NCBI GenBank assembly: GCA_026399755.1
Contig: JAPLQI010000051.1
Coordinates: 1 to 64,000, forward strand
DNA: 64,000 nucleotides
Reading direction: 5' to 3'
DNA from: Pseudomonadota bacterium
Lineage (GTDB): Bacteria; Pseudomonadota; Gammaproteobacteria; Burkholderiales; Chitinibacteraceae
This document shows positions 44,657 to 54,636 of this stretch, one piece after another. Under the pieces are notes generated by a model. That model was not told where the DNA came from, searched no databases, and saw only the letters and a program-made list of their open reading frames with translations. Both the position numbers and the translations under genes were made by a program. Position 1 is the stretch's first letter, and each line of letters opens with the position of its first letter.

Positions 44657-46033
44657 ATGTTTGAAAAAATCCTGATTGCCAATCGCGGTGAAATTGCGCT
44701 GCGCATTTTGCGCGCCTGCCGTGAAATGGGCATCAAAACCGTCGTCGTGCATTCCGAAGCCGACCGCGAAGCAAAATACGTGAAATTAGCCGATGAATCT
44801 GTTTGCATCGGCCCTGCCTCATCGACTTTAAGCTATCTAAATGTGCCGGCGCTGATTGCAGCTGCTGAAGTCACCGAAGCGCAAGCGATTCACCCAGGCT
44901 ACGGCTTTTTAAGTGAAAACGCCGACTTTGCTCAGCGCGTAGAAGAATCTGGTTTTGCCTTTATCGGCCCACGGCCAGAATCGATACGCTTAATGGGCGA
45001 TAAAGTTTCTGCTAAAGACGCCATGAAAGAAGCCGGCGTGCCTTGCGTACCTGGCTCCGATGGCGCATTGCCAGACGATCCTGTGGAATTAATGAAAATT
45101 GGTAAAGCCGTTGGCTACCCAGTGATTATTAAAGCTGCAGGCGGCGGCGGTGGCCGCGGCATGCGCGTGGTGAATAACGAAGAAGAACTGGTGGCTGCAG
45201 TCGAGCTGACCAAATCAGAAGCCGATAAGTTCTTTGGTAATGCCATGGTTTACATGGAAAAATACCTGCAAAACCCACGCCATATTGAAATCCAGATTTT
45301 AGCGGATCAACACGGCAATGCTATTTATCTCGGTGAGCGCGATTGCTCTATGCAGCGCCGTCACCAAAAAGTCATCGAAGAAGCACCAGCTCCGGGCATT
45401 ACCGAAGCGCAGCGTAAACAGATCGGCGAAAGATGTGCAGCTGCCTGCCGCAAAATTAATTACCGTGGCGCGGGCACATTTGAATTCTTATTTGAAAACG
45501 GCGAATTTTATTTCATTGAAATGAATACACGTGTTCAAGTTGAGCATCCAGTTACCGAAATGATTACCGGCATCGACATTGTGCAAGAGCAGATTCGTGT
45601 GGCGGCTAATTTACCGCTGCGCTATACGCAAAAAGACGTAAAACTCAAAGGCCATGCCATTGAGTGCCGGATTAATGCTGAAGATCCGCTAAAGTTTATT
45701 CCTAGCCCAGGTAAGATCACCACTTACCACACCCCTGGCGGCCCTGGCGTACGCGTGGATTCACACGTTTACCAAGGCTATACCGTGCCATCCTATTACG
45801 ATTCGATGATAGGTAAAATCATTACCTATGGTGATGATCGAGCACAAGCCATGGCAAGAATGCGAATTGCGCTATCAGAAATGGTGGTACAAGGGATTAA
45901 CACTAATATCCCCTTGCATCAGCAGCTCTTATTAGATGAAGCATTTATTAAAGGCAGTACCAGCATTCATTATTTAGAACACAGAATGCCAGAGATTAGA
46001 AAACAATTAGAAGGCAAACTCACGCCGCCTTAA
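44657..46033 (+). CDS. accC: Acetyl-CoA carboxylase biotin carboxylase subunit
   Basis: ATP-grasp enzyme that carboxylates the biotin on AccB. The opening [20 protein letters not shown], glycine loop [13 protein letters not shown], and [15 protein letters not shown] are diagnostic. I start at the ATG of MFEKIL (458 aa); the frame is open 13 codons further, but those residues do not fit. A strong terminator follows. Confidence 0.97.
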   Translation: MFEKILIANRGEIALRILRACREMGIKTVVVHSEADREAKYVKLADESVCIGPASSTLSYLNVPALIAAAEVTEAQAIHPGYGFLSENADFAQRVEESGFAFIGPRPESIRLMGDKVSAKDAMKEAGVPCVPGSDGALPDDPVELMKIGKAVGYPVIIKAAGGGGGRGMRVVNNEEELVAAVELTKSEADKFFGNAMVYMEKYLQNPRHIEIQILADQHGNAIYLGERDCSMQRRHQKVIEEAPAPGITEAQRKQIGERCAAACRKINYRGAGTFEFLFENGEFYFIEMNTRVQVEHPVTEMITGIDIVQEQIRVAANLPLRYTQKDVKLKGHAIECRINAEDPLKFIPSPGKITTYHTPGGPGVRVDSHVYQGYTVPSYYDSMIGKIITYGDDRAQAMARMRIALSEMVVQGINTNIPLHQQLLLDEAFIKGSTSIHYLEHRMPEIRKQLEGKLTPP

Positions 46034-46035
46034 AA

Positions 46036-46065
46036 AAAACACCGCAGCAATGCGGTGTTTTTTTA
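46036..46065. terminator. Terminator after accC
   Basis: AAACACCGCA-GCAA-TGCGGTGTTTTTTT, just after the accC stop; the A-run on the left lets it also serve the convergent giant kinase gene. Confidence 0.9.
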
Positions 46066-46109
46066 TGTTTGGCATCAATAAGAACTAAGTGACCTATCAC
46101 GCACGCTTT

Positions 46110-49100
46110 TTATTTTTCTATTTTTTGCACGGCACTGCAAAAAAATTGCATAGCCTCATCTAATTGGTAAAGCACCTGCTGCAAATCATCACCTATTTCA
46201 CCTTTCTTTAATAAAGCCTCGGCTTGAGTCGCATACCTGGTCATATCTTGGATGGATAAATTGGCCGCAGCACCTTTTAAAGAATGTGCCGTTCTAGATG
46301 CCGTTTCTATATCATTCTGTGCTAAAGCCGCGCGAATTCTAGCTACATTGTCTTGCTCAGTGCTCACCAATTGCTCAATCACCAGCCAATATAAAGATGC
46401 ATTATGGCCTAGCCTTGCCAAGCCATCCTGAATATCCAAACCCGCCACCCCAGACATTAATTTAAGCTTATCTGCCTCAGATAAATGCGCTTGAACAGCC
46501 TCAACCTTAACATCTAAAACTGGGTGATCAATCGCCCCATCTTCAATGACTTCATGCACATCAGATGGAATCGTCAATGCATCTCCTATATAAGTCCGTG
46601 TATTGCCATCCGCCCCCAACCTATGCTGATGCCAATATTGCAAGCGCTCAAATAATAAGGCTGGATCAATCGGCTTGGTAATATGTTCATTCATTCCTTC
46701 GGCAAGGCAGCGCGCTCTTTCCTCATTAATCGCATGTGCCGTCATCGCAATAATCGGCAAGGAATTAAATGCATTCTCACTGCGAATCACCGCAGTCGCT
46801 TCATGCCCATCCATTTTAGGCATTTGTAAATCCATTAATACGCAGTGATAATATTTTGGCCCCAGCTCGACTATTTTTTTAATCGCCTCATGGCCATTAT
46901 TCGCAACATCAACACTAATACCAGCAGAGCGCATTAATTCAAATGCGATTTGCTGATTCACCAAATTATCTTCAACGAGTAAAACATTCATGCCTTTTAA
47001 ATTAGGCACAATATCAGTGCGGGTAAACGATGCCACGTCCCGCAATAATTCAGGTGCAAAAATCGTCAATAAAGTATCAACCACCATCGATTGATTAATC
47101 GGCTTAAATAAAAACCCATCAACATGCGCCGCCTCAGCCTCGGCACGGATATCTTCACGGGTATAAGCCGTAACTAACACCACCGATGGAATATGGCAGA
47201 GTCTTTTATCTGTGTTAATTCTACGGGCCAATTCCAAACCATTCATTTCTGGCATACGCCAATCTGTAAAGACAATGCTATAAGCCTGCTGACTAGCATC
47301 TGCACGATGCAAATTAACCAAGGCATCTTCACCCGAAGGCACAACATCCACCACAAATGTAAGGCTCTGCAATGATTGTTGTAAAATTTCACGCGCTATC
47401 GCGTTATCATCCACCACCAAAATACGCATGCCATGTAAATGATTAGGTAAGCGTAATGAGCTGGCAGCTTGCGCAGCTTCGCGGCCAAATGCACAGGTAA
47501 AACTAAATACTGAACCCCGATCAAGCACACTTTCAACGCCAATTTCACCGCCCATCATTTCGACTAAACGCTTAGAAATCGACAAACCCAAACCCGTACC
47601 ACCAAATTTTCTTGTCGTGGTGCTATCGGCCTGACTAAAAGGCAGAAAAAGCATTTTGCATTGTTCTGCGCTCATACCCAATCCAGTATCTCTAATTGCA
47701 AAACGTAATACCACTTGTTGTGCATTAGAGCTAACTAAATCACAAGACACATGAACTTCACCCTCCTCTGTGAATTTAATCGCATTGCTCACCATATTGA
47801 TCAAAACCTGTCCCAAGCGTAATGGATCACCCACTAAATAACGTGGCACGCTTGGATGCACTTGAAATAGATATTCGATATGTTTATCTTCAGCCTTGCC
47901 CGAAGTAAGCGTCGCAATATTGGCAAAGACTTGATCGAGATTGAAATCAATTTTCTCAATCGTTAATTTACCTTCTTCAATTTTAGAAAAATCTAAAATG
48001 TCATTAATAATTCCAAGTAAAGATTGCCCTGCATAATGGATTTTTTGCACATAATCACGCTGCCTATCATTTAAATCTGTTTTTAGCGCTAAATGAGCCA
48101 TGCCAATCACTGCATTCATTGGCGTTCTAATTTCATGACTCATATTGGCTAGAAAAGCACTTTTTGCCTGCGTCGCTGCTTCTGCATTTTTTTGGGCGAG
48201 TTTTAATTCAGTAATATCCATTGCAATCCCCCCCACCGCATACACACTGCCATCGGCATCTCTCAATGGAAATTTGTGCGTTAAAAAAGTATGCACACCA
48301 TCTGCAGTCATAATCTCTTCTTCAACCCGCTGTGGCTTATTTTCTGCAATAACGCGTTGATCTTGAATTAAAAAACGTTTAGCAGTTTCAGCCCCGGCAA
48401 TTTCCTCATCAGTAAACCCGACCAAAGATTCACCTGCACGATTAAATAACTCAGCAAAGCGCAAATTATGGCGAAGATAGCGGCCATTTAAATCTTTTAA
48501 AGAAACCAAGGCAGGGGAAAATTCTAAAATAGACTCCAATACATTGCGGTTGCGTTCTAGCTCAACCGTGCGTTTCGCCACAAGAGATTCAAGCTCTTGA
48601 TACATCTGTGCATTTTCAATAGAAATAGCAGCCTGAGCCGACAGCCATTCCAATACTTGCCTACGCTGCATTGAAAAAGTATTGCTTATGGTGCTGTGCT
48701 CAAGATAAAGCACCCGCCGCCCAGCGCTACTACGCCCCAATGCACGGCAAAGAATGGAAGCGGGTCGATGCTGAGTAAAGTACACATCACCTCTAAACTC
48801 AGAAAACTGAGTTAATTCATTAAGTAGTGTGGTTTGCCCAGTATTAAAAACAAAATGCAGCAGACTTTCAGGTAATTCTTGTTGCTCAAAATTAAGAATG
48901 GCTTCAACTTGAAATTGATCATTATCCCGAACCACAATTGCGCCGCGATCTGCACCTGCGGCTTCAATAATAATTTTAAGTAATCGCCCCAGTAAAGGCT
49001 GTACCCCCACTTCACTCGAAATCGCCTGTACGGCACGTAAAATAGCTAAGGTATCTAAGCTATCTAAAGCATGTAGTGCATCAACATCATTTTGAATCAC

Positions 49101-52100
49101 TTCTAATTCTTGACGTGGCAAAACTTTTAAACGCAGCTCAACCCGTCCCATTAAAGCTAAAGCGTGACATTGCCGATAACACATCGCGGCTTGAGTTAAT
49201 ATCTGCTGGATAGGCTCAAAAGCATAAACTCTCTCTTCTAACCACAGCCCCAGCATTTCATTAAAATATCCTTCATCGAGCACAAAATTTCTTTGTTGAG
49301 CTAAACGAATAGCATGCCAATATAAAAGCTCTGCATCTTCAAATCGATGGTCTAAACGTGCTAGCTCGGCTCTTAAAAATGCCAATTTGTGCTCTACATT
49401 ATCAGGAGCGCCTTCATTTGATATTTGCTCAAAATAATCAGTAATCCCCAGTAAAGCCTGAATCAGCGTTTGACGTTTTTTACCTGTAGTATTTCTGGCC
49501 AAAGCAGCAAGTGCGATACCATGAGAGAATTGCCAAGATAAGCTTAATAAATAAGTAGATGGGTAATCTTGGCCAATTTGTTCTGCCAATTGCACAGCCA
49601 GCTCATACTCATACGAATAAACGAATACGGAAAGTTGTGCAATATGTAAACCCGCCATAACAATAGGCACCGTACTCCAAGCTTGGCGGAAAGCCTGTAC
49701 ATTGAAATGATCACCATTTAAATCCCCGATTGCCGCAGTTTCACCATGCAGCGCCCTTGCCGCAGCTTCAAAAGGCAAAGCCAATGTCACAGGAAAAACA
49801 ACCTCATGCGTCAAGCAATACTGAGCCAATTGCTGATTACTAGAAATCACATCCAGCATGCTGCGCCCAAGATAGAAATGATTCCATGGTTTAGCCACTA
49901 AAACATAAGCACCATAAACTAAATCATGTGCTTTTAATGCCAAATTAAAATTTTCATCCAATAAAGGCAATGATGTTTCTGCATGTAAAGTCCAATGATT
50001 TATATTCCAAGTATAATAAGTAAATGCGCGGTTATAGCCCCATAAATCAAATAGCTTTTCACGGCTAAGCTTAAGCCCTACATCTGCAATATCCCTCGCA
50101 TCTTGGTAGCTTTTAAATTGAGCAATTAAGGTTATTCCGAGCAAGGTATAACAAAATGGAGACAGCAGTGCATTACCAAAGGCAATCGATCGATTAACAC
50201 CCAAGGCTGAAATAAGTGAGAATAAAGGATAATTGGTAAAAATAGCTGACTCAGAAATAGATGCAATGAGTTTTAAGATCGTATCTGTTTCTAAATCATG
50301 CGCAACAGGTAAATCATATAAACTAGAAAATTCTTTATCTAAGAAATAGTGTCTAAATATAACCATTTCATTTTGAAAATTAAAATCAAGAGCATCACTA
50401 TCATCAATTTCTGGTATATCTATATCAAATAAAATCAAACCAAGTCGGCCAACTTCTAAATTTTCAACCATTCGCCCTTTGCGGCTAAAATAAATACTTT
50501 GTCTAATTCGTGCTTGTGCCTTATCTAGTGAACTTCTCCCTTTTAACAAGAGGACTTCAATTAACTCTTCAAATCGGTCATCTAAATGACACAGATCACA
50601 GACCTCAGAAGCATTCAAATAGAGATCAAATGTAAGAGAATAATGGTCTACCCAAGCATCATCAGGCAATAAAGAAATAGCTGTTTCTAGATAACGGATG
50701 GCGGCCTGATAAGCCATCGCGCCTCTCGCCTTAATTCCTGCACGAAGATTAAGCTGTGCATATGCTACTCTTTCTTGCGATCGCTTTATTTTTTCTAAGC
50801 CATGATTAAGCTGGTCAACAATTTCAAATAAAGGGGCTTCTGTGGCTTCCGCTGAAATTTGTTCTAATAATCTTTGGCCAATTTCTAAATGCAGGCTATT
50901 TAAATTACGTTGTGAATTAATCGAATATGCCGCCTGCTGAATTCGATCATGCGCAAATTGAAATACTTTTTGATGCCCCGTATCACCTACAGCTAACAAC
51001 ATCTCATCTTGTAAAGCAGGCGCAAGTAAGGTCAATATATGTACCTCCATGCTATTTTCTACCATCGCTAACAAAGCTAAATCAAAACGCTTTCCAATAC
51101 AGGCAGCAGTTTGTAATACTCTTTGGCTTGCTTCAGAAAAGCGATGCAACTGTTGTGTCATTAACTCAACCACATTATCCGCAGCATCTTGTAAACGGGC
51201 TTGGTTTAGTTGCCAACACCACGAGCTCTCTTCGTAATTAAAAAACAACTGCCCTTTTACCTGCATATTTTTAAGAAATTGGCGTGAATAAAAGGGATTA
51301 CCTTCAGTCTTACTCATCAACAATTGGCTTAATTCGTTTACATTCTCAATATTTCGGCAGGTATCTTTAATCATTTCGCTGAGGTGCTCTGCTCGTAAAG
51401 GCAATAGCGTCAGCGTTTCAATGTGTGCTTTATTTTTAGATAAATCACTCAGGAGATTAATTAAAGGGTGATTGCTATCAACTTCATTGTCACGATAGGA
51501 TGCAATAATCAATAAATATGCAGTTTGGGTATCCTGCATAAAGGATTGAATTAATGCTAATGAGGCAAAATCAACCCATTGCAGGTCGTCTAAAAACAGG
51601 GCTAATGGATGTGTTTTACTAGCAAATAAGCTGATTAACTTGGCAAATAGCTCATTAAACCGGCGCTGGGCCGCATCACCATTTAATATGGGTGCAATAG
51701 GCTGCACACCGATAATTCTTTCTAGATCAGGCAATACATCAATTACAATTTGTGCATTTTCACCCAAAGTATTTAAGAGCTTTTCTCGCCACTGAGCAAG
51801 CTCTACTTGTTTACTAGCCAACACTTGCCGCAATAATGATTTAAATGCCTCAATCAAGGCTGAGTAGGGTAAATCTCTTCTAAATTGATCAAACTTCCCA
51901 ACGATTAATCGCCCGCCATTATTTTCTATATAGCCCTGAATAGAATGCACCAAGGCTGATTTTCCAACACCCGAATAGCCGCCTAACATGCAGAGTATGG
52001 TTTCGCCTTTTGCTGCACGTAGATACACATTTTGTAAATATTGGGTTTCTTGCTCACGACCATATAGATGCGCTGGAATCATAAATTGTGATCCCACATC

Positions 52101-52646
52101 TGCCTCGCCCAATACAAATAAGGTAATCTCTCCATTCGCATTTAATTGTTGTAGGCATAAGGCAAGATCCGTCGCCACTCCCTTTGCTGTGGCATATCTT
52201 GCTTCTGGAGATTTAGCCAATAACTTTAAAATTAAATTCGAGATTTGCAATGGCAATTGCGGATCAAGTGAAATAGGTGATGGTGGCCGCGATGACATTT
52301 GCTGATGTGCTAAATCAAGTAAATCATCTGAAAAAAATGGCAGTTGCCCGACTAGCCATTCATACAAAATAATCCCAAGCGAATATAAATCACTACGCTT
52401 ATCAAATTGCGCCAAGCGCCCAGCTTGCTCAGGCGAGGTGTAGCGTAAACAAAGCAAGCTGAGTGCTACTTCATCGTGACGAGCCTGACAAATACTCACA
52501 ATACTCACGCCATCATCTGTGAAATTCAAATACTCTGGGCGTAAAGCGCCATGCACGCCCTTTTTTTCATGCCATATAGCGAGTTGATCTGCTAATTGCA
52601 ATGCTTTATTCAAAAAAGCCAAAACATCGTTCATGGAATGATTCAT
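46110..52646 (-). CDS. Giant hybrid: pseudokinase-AAA ATPase-GAF-PAS-histidine kinase-2 receivers-Hpt
   Basis: About 2180 aa, cytoplasmic, no membrane helix. Order (numbering from the TTG at 52715): degenerate kinase C-lobe (30-195; HGALRPEYLNF in place of HRDxKPxN), ATPase with Walker A GYSGVGKSAL (247-256) and Walker B LALFLDDLQW (about 375), long helical repeat region (about 600-1200), GAF (about 1220-1370), PAS (about 1390-1505), HisKA with phospho-His in SHEIRTPMN (about 1524), HATPase, receivers RILVVDDN (about 1760) and NVLLVEDN (about 1905), Hpt in AHSLKGAAANLS (about 2143). I favour the ATG at 52646 over the TTG at 52715, which sits in a hairpin. No cognate output gene is adjacent. 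Confidence 0.9.
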   Translation of the reverse strand: MNHSMNDVLAFLNKALQLADQLAIWHEKKGVHGALRPEYLNFTDDGVSIVSICQARHDEVALSLLCLRYTSPEQAGRLAQFDKRSDLYSLGIILYEWLVGQLPFFSDDLLDLAHQQMSSRPPSPISLDPQLPLQISNLILKLLAKSPEARYATAKGVATDLALCLQQLNANGEITLFVLGEADVGSQFMIPAHLYGREQETQYLQNVYLRAAKGETILCMLGGYSGVGKSALVHSIQGYIENNGGRLIVGKFDQFRRDLPYSALIEAFKSLLRQVLASKQVELAQWREKLLNTLGENAQIVIDVLPDLERIIGVQPIAPILNGDAAQRRFNELFAKLISLFASKTHPLALFLDDLQWVDFASLALIQSFMQDTQTAYLLIIASYRDNEVDSNHPLINLLSDLSKNKAHIETLTLLPLRAEHLSEMIKDTCRNIENVNELSQLLMSKTEGNPFYSRQFLKNMQVKGQLFFNYEESSWCWQLNQARLQDAADNVVELMTQQLHRFSEASQRVLQTAACIGKRFDLALLAMVENSMEVHILTLLAPALQDEMLLAVGDTGHQKVFQFAHDRIQQAAYSINSQRNLNSLHLEIGQRLLEQISAEATEAPLFEIVDQLNHGLEKIKRSQERVAYAQLNLRAGIKARGAMAYQAAIRYLETAISLLPDDAWVDHYSLTFDLYLNASEVCDLCHLDDRFEELIEVLLLKGRSSLDKAQARIRQSIYFSRKGRMVENLEVGRLGLILFDIDIPEIDDSDALDFNFQNEMVIFRHYFLDKEFSSLYDLPVAHDLETDTILKLIASISESAIFTNYPLFSLISALGVNRSIAFGNALLSPFCYTLLGITLIAQFKSYQDARDIADVGLKLSREKLFDLWGYNRAFTYYTWNINHWTLHAETSLPLLDENFNLALKAHDLVYGAYVLVAKPWNHFYLGRSMLDVISSNQQLAQYCLTHEVVFPVTLALPFEAAARALHGETAAIGDLNGDHFNVQAFRQAWSTVPIVMAGLHIAQLSVFVYSYEYELAVQLAEQIGQDYPSTYLLSLSWQFSHGIALAALARNTTGKKRQTLIQALLGITDYFEQISNEGAPDNVEHKLAFLRAELARLDHRFEDAELLYWHAIRLAQQRNFVLDEGYFNEMLGLWLEERVYAFEPIQQILTQAAMCYRQCHALALMGRVELRLKVLPRQELEVIQNDVDALHALDSLDTLAILRAVQAISSEVGVQPLLGRLLKIIIEAAGADRGAIVVRDNDQFQVEAILNFEQQELPESLLHFVFNTGQTTLLNELTQFSEFRGDVYFTQHRPASILCRALGRSSAGRRVLYLEHSTISNTFSMQRRQVLEWLSAQAAISIENAQMYQELESLVAKRTVELERNRNVLESILEFSPALVSLKDLNGRYLRHNLRFAELFNRAGESLVGFTDEEIAGAETAKRFLIQDQRVIAENKPQRVEEEIMTADGVHTFLTHKFPLRDADGSVYAVGGIAMDITELKLAQKNAEAATQAKSAFLANMSHEIRTPMNAVIGMAHLALKTDLNDRQRDYVQKIHYAGQSLLGIINDILDFSKIEEGKLTIEKIDFNLDQVFANIATLTSGKAEDKHIEYLFQVHPSVPRYLVGDPLRLGQVLINMVSNAIKFTEEGEVHVSCDLVSSNAQQVVLRFAIRDTGLGMSAEQCKMLFLPFSQADSTTTRKFGGTGLGLSISKRLVEMMGGEIGVESVLDRGSVFSFTCAFGREAAQAASSLRLPNHLHGMRILVVDDNAIAREILQQSLQSLTFVVDVVPSGEDALVNLHRADASQQAYSIVFTDWRMPEMNGLELARRINTDKRLCHIPSVVLVTAYTREDIRAEAEAAHVDGFLFKPINQSMVVDTLLTIFAPELLRDVASFTRTDIVPNLKGMNVLLVEDNLVNQQIAFELMRSAGISVDVANNGHEAIKKIVELGPKYYHCVLMDLQMPKMDGHEATAVIRSENAFNSLPIIAMTAHAINEERARCLAEGMNEHITKPIDPALLFERLQYWHQHRLGADGNTRTYIGDALTIPSDVHEVIEDGAIDHPVLDVKVEAVQAHLSEADKLKLMSGVAGLDIQDGLARLGHNASLYWLVIEQLVSTEQDNVARIRAALAQNDIETASRTAHSLKGAAANLSIQDMTRYATQAEALLKKGEIGDDLQQVLYQLDEAMQFFCSAVQKIEK

Positions 52647-52682
52647 TTTTGCTAATGCGCCACCTTGTAAGTAAACAACCCT

Positions 52683-52716
52683 TGCTAAGAACTTTTGGAG
52701 GTTCTTTTTTAGCAAT
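52683..52716. other. Hairpin in the giant kinase gene leader
   Basis: Imperfect stem TTGCTAA..GAAC / GTTCTTAGCAA around a short loop; with TTTTTT on the plus strand it resembles a weak terminator. It covers the possible TTG start. Confidence 0.45.
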
Positions 52717-52820
52717 CCAAACTATCTATTTCATTTTATGAAATATTCAAGCGAATTGCTTAAAACGTTCAAGGCTAGCCATAGAGGTAAGGGCAGACAA
52801 AAGCTTAACAAACAGTTATT

Positions 52821-52839
52821 CCATGATGAGTCATCATGG
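52821..52839. promoter_or_regulatory. Perfect 19-bp palindrome, candidate operator
   Basis: CCATGATGA-G-TCATCATGG, 9-bp perfect arms around one base, about 175 bp upstream of the giant kinase start and about 100 bp downstream of the small unknown gene's stop. Confidence 0.4.
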
Positions 52840-52935
52840 TGAACCCTAAGCTTTAAGCTAAAAGAACCCAACGGTGAATTGAATAGACGATGGGAAAAGA
52901 GAGAATATAAAGTTTTAATTATCCAATAAATGCAA

Positions 52936-53181
52936 TTAACGTAAGCGCCAACGATCACGAATTTTTTCTAAAGCTTCTATCTCTTCACGCATTGCTTTTC
53001 CACAGGGCAGCATCCCACGCCACCATGCACGCGCTAAGCGACATAAAGGCCCAAGAGAAACGTTTTTCCTTACTCCATAAAAAAGAGAACGCAGAGTGGG
53101 TAAATATACTAACTTACGAATTTTAGCGATCATCTTGACACCATCGTTTTGATAAATTGACAATGACATGGTAATCGGCAA
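52936..53181 (-). CDS. Small basic protein of unknown function
   Basis: Up to 81 aa; more likely 65 aa from the ATG at 53133 (GGTG five bases before it). I do not recognise it. It is arginine/lysine-rich, with a hydrophobic aromatic patch (LVYLPTLRSLFYG) and a C-terminal helix (REEIEALEKIRDRW). It lies divergent to the LysR gene; a regulator target is possible. It could also be spurious, though its amino-acid mix looks like a real protein. Confidence 0.5.
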   Translation of the reverse strand: MPITMSLSIYQNDGVKMIAKIRKLVYLPTLRSLFYGVRKNVSLGPLCRLARAWWRGMLPCGKAMREEIEALEKIRDRWRLR

Positions 53182-53224
53182 TTTATTTACGATAAACTAG
53201 CTAAAAACGACACACTGTTTGCAT

Positions 53225-54151
53225 ATGAAAACAATACTCCCTCCTGATGCCTTACTCGCCTTCGATGCCCTCGCTCGCACAGCCAGCTTTACTGCTGCAG
53301 CCGATCTATTAGGCTGCACTAAAAGCCATGTAAGCCAGAGTGTAAAACGCTTAGAGACTGAGCTTGCCACCGTTTTGGTATTTAGAACCACACGCCGAGT
53401 CACGCTCACCGAGGCGGGCATGCGGCTCGCCGCGCACGCAGCTGCCCTGCGTGAAATGCTGCAGCAATCTAGGCAGGAAATTGAAGGCTTGCAAGCCAAA
53501 GTGGAAGGGCCGTTACGCATCAGCGCCACACAAACTTTTGGACAAGCGATACTTTCACCCATCTTGGCTGAATTTAGCTTGCAACATCCTAGTTTACGCG
53601 TCGAATTAGATACCGATCACCGGCTTAAAAATCCTGCGGCAGAAGGTATCGATTTTTGCATCCGCACACGTTCAGTGGGTGATGAAAACTTAGTGGCAAG
53701 GCATTTGGGACTTTCTCAGAAACGGGTTTACGCCTCACCAAATTATTTAGCGCAAGCTGGGCGCTTGGAGCACCCTTGTGATTTAACATCTCATCGCGTT
53801 TTATTTGAGCTTGATCAGGAGCAAACAGGCAGCTGGCTGCTGGAATGCGAAGGAAAAATAGAGCAAGTAGAATTACATAGCTCATTATTAATAGATAGCC
53901 TTGCCAGCATAGCCAGTGCGACGGTAGCTGCCTATGGCGTTGCTCTACTACCTAGCTATGCAGCCACCCACTATATCCAGCAAGGTTTACTACAGGAAGT
54001 GTTACCCGGCTGGCTACAAGCACCCTGCCCTTTTTTCTTGGTTTACCCCTACCGCCACCCGCTCCCCAAGAAATATGAAGCCTTTATCCAATTTGTCGTC
54101 CCCAAGATTCAAGCCCAGCTACAGCGCTCTTTAGATGGGATCTACATCTAA
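53225..54151 (+). CDS. LysR-family transcriptional regulator
   Basis: A 308-aa LTTR. The N-terminal winged helix is typical (LLAFDALARTASFTAAADLLGCTKSHVSQSVKRLETEL, residues about 12-50), followed by a periplasmic-binding-like effector domain (PLRISATQTFGQAILSPILAEF to the C terminus). It belongs to the broad subgroup regulating diverse targets (similar to CrgA/DmlR-like). The start ATG is at 53225; a TTG two codons earlier is less likely. The divergent small gene is the nearest candidate target. Confidence 0.9.
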   Translation: MKTILPPDALLAFDALARTASFTAAADLLGCTKSHVSQSVKRLETELATVLVFRTTRRVTLTEAGMRLAAHAAALREMLQQSRQEIEGLQAKVEGPLRISATQTFGQAILSPILAEFSLQHPSLRVELDTDHRLKNPAAEGIDFCIRTRSVGDENLVARHLGLSQKRVYASPNYLAQAGRLEHPCDLTSHRVLFELDQEQTGSWLLECEGKIEQVELHSSLLIDSLASIASATVAAYGVALLPSYAATHYIQQGLLQEVLPGWLQAPCPFFLVYPYRHPLPKKYEAFIQFVVPKIQAQLQRSLDGIYI

Positions 54152-54169
54152 GGCAGAAATTGCAGACGT

Positions 54170-54203
54170 AAAAAAACCACTCTACCCAAAAGGTGGAGTG
54201 GTG
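54170..54203 (-). terminator. Terminator of the tRNA array
   Basis: On the minus strand ACCACTCCACC-TTTTG-GGTAGAGTGGT followed by TTTTTTT, 30 bp past the last tRNA. Confidence 0.85.
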
Positions 54204-54232
54204 ATTTATACAGTATTCAATCTTGCAATACT

Positions 54233-54307
54233 TGGCGATCCCACGGGGAATCGAACCCCGGCCGCCGCCGTGAAAGGGCAGTGTTCTAACCGCTAAACTA
54301 TGGGATC
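54233..54307 (-). tRNA. tRNA-Glu(TTC), copy 1
   Basis: 75 nt with encoded CCA. Acceptor stem GATCCCA/TGGGATC, anticodon loop CTTTCAC, T-loop TTCGATT. Appears identical to copies 2 and 3. Confidence 0.95.
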
Positions 54308-54325
54308 GTACTTTTAAAACTTAAC

Positions 54326-54405
54326 TGGTGCGGCTGAAGAGATTCGAACTCCTGACCCTCTGGTTCGTAGCCACCAGATACTCTATCCAACTGAGCTACA
54401 GCCGC
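54326..54405 (-). tRNA. tRNA-Arg(ACG) with 3-nt insertion in the anticodon arm
   Basis: 80 nt with CCA. Compared with the normal copy at 54543, the 5' anticodon strand reads TCTGG-TGG-CTACGAA-CCAGA: an extra TGG enlarges the loop from 7 to 10 bases. The rest is intact (acceptor GCGGCTG/CAGCCGC). Folding and function are doubtful; a sequencing or assembly error is also possible. Confidence 0.75.
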
Positions 54406-54438
54406 AACGTAACTTCTTTATACACCAAAACTAAATCT

Positions 54439-54513
54439 TGGCGATCCCACGGGGAATCGAACCCCGGCCGCCGCCGTGAAAGGGCAGTGTTCTAACCGCT
54501 AAACTATGGGATC
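54439..54513 (-). tRNA. tRNA-Glu(TTC), copy 2
   Basis: 75 nt with CCA; anticodon TTC; matches copies 1 and 3. Confidence 0.95.
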
Positions 54514-54542
54514 ATACTTTTAAAGCTTTACTGCTTAAACTT

Positions 54543-54619
54543 TGGTGCGGCTGAAGAGATTCGAACTCCTGACCCTCTGGTTCGTAGCCAGATACTCTAT
54601 CCAACTGAGCTACAGCCGC
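54543..54619 (-). tRNA. tRNA-Arg(ACG), intact copy
   Basis: 77 nt with CCA; normal anticodon arm TCTGG-CTACGAA-CCAGA. The only apparently normal tRNA-Arg in the array. Confidence 0.95.
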
Positions 54620-54636
54620 AACTTACATAAGGAAAT

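Noticed and set aside
52731-52958. A 75-codon minus-strand frame upstream of the giant kinase, considered as its missing N-lobe or a small membrane protein
   Set aside because: No glycine loop or VAIK motif, and no family pattern; it also spans the 19-bp palindrome and overlaps the end of another possible gene.
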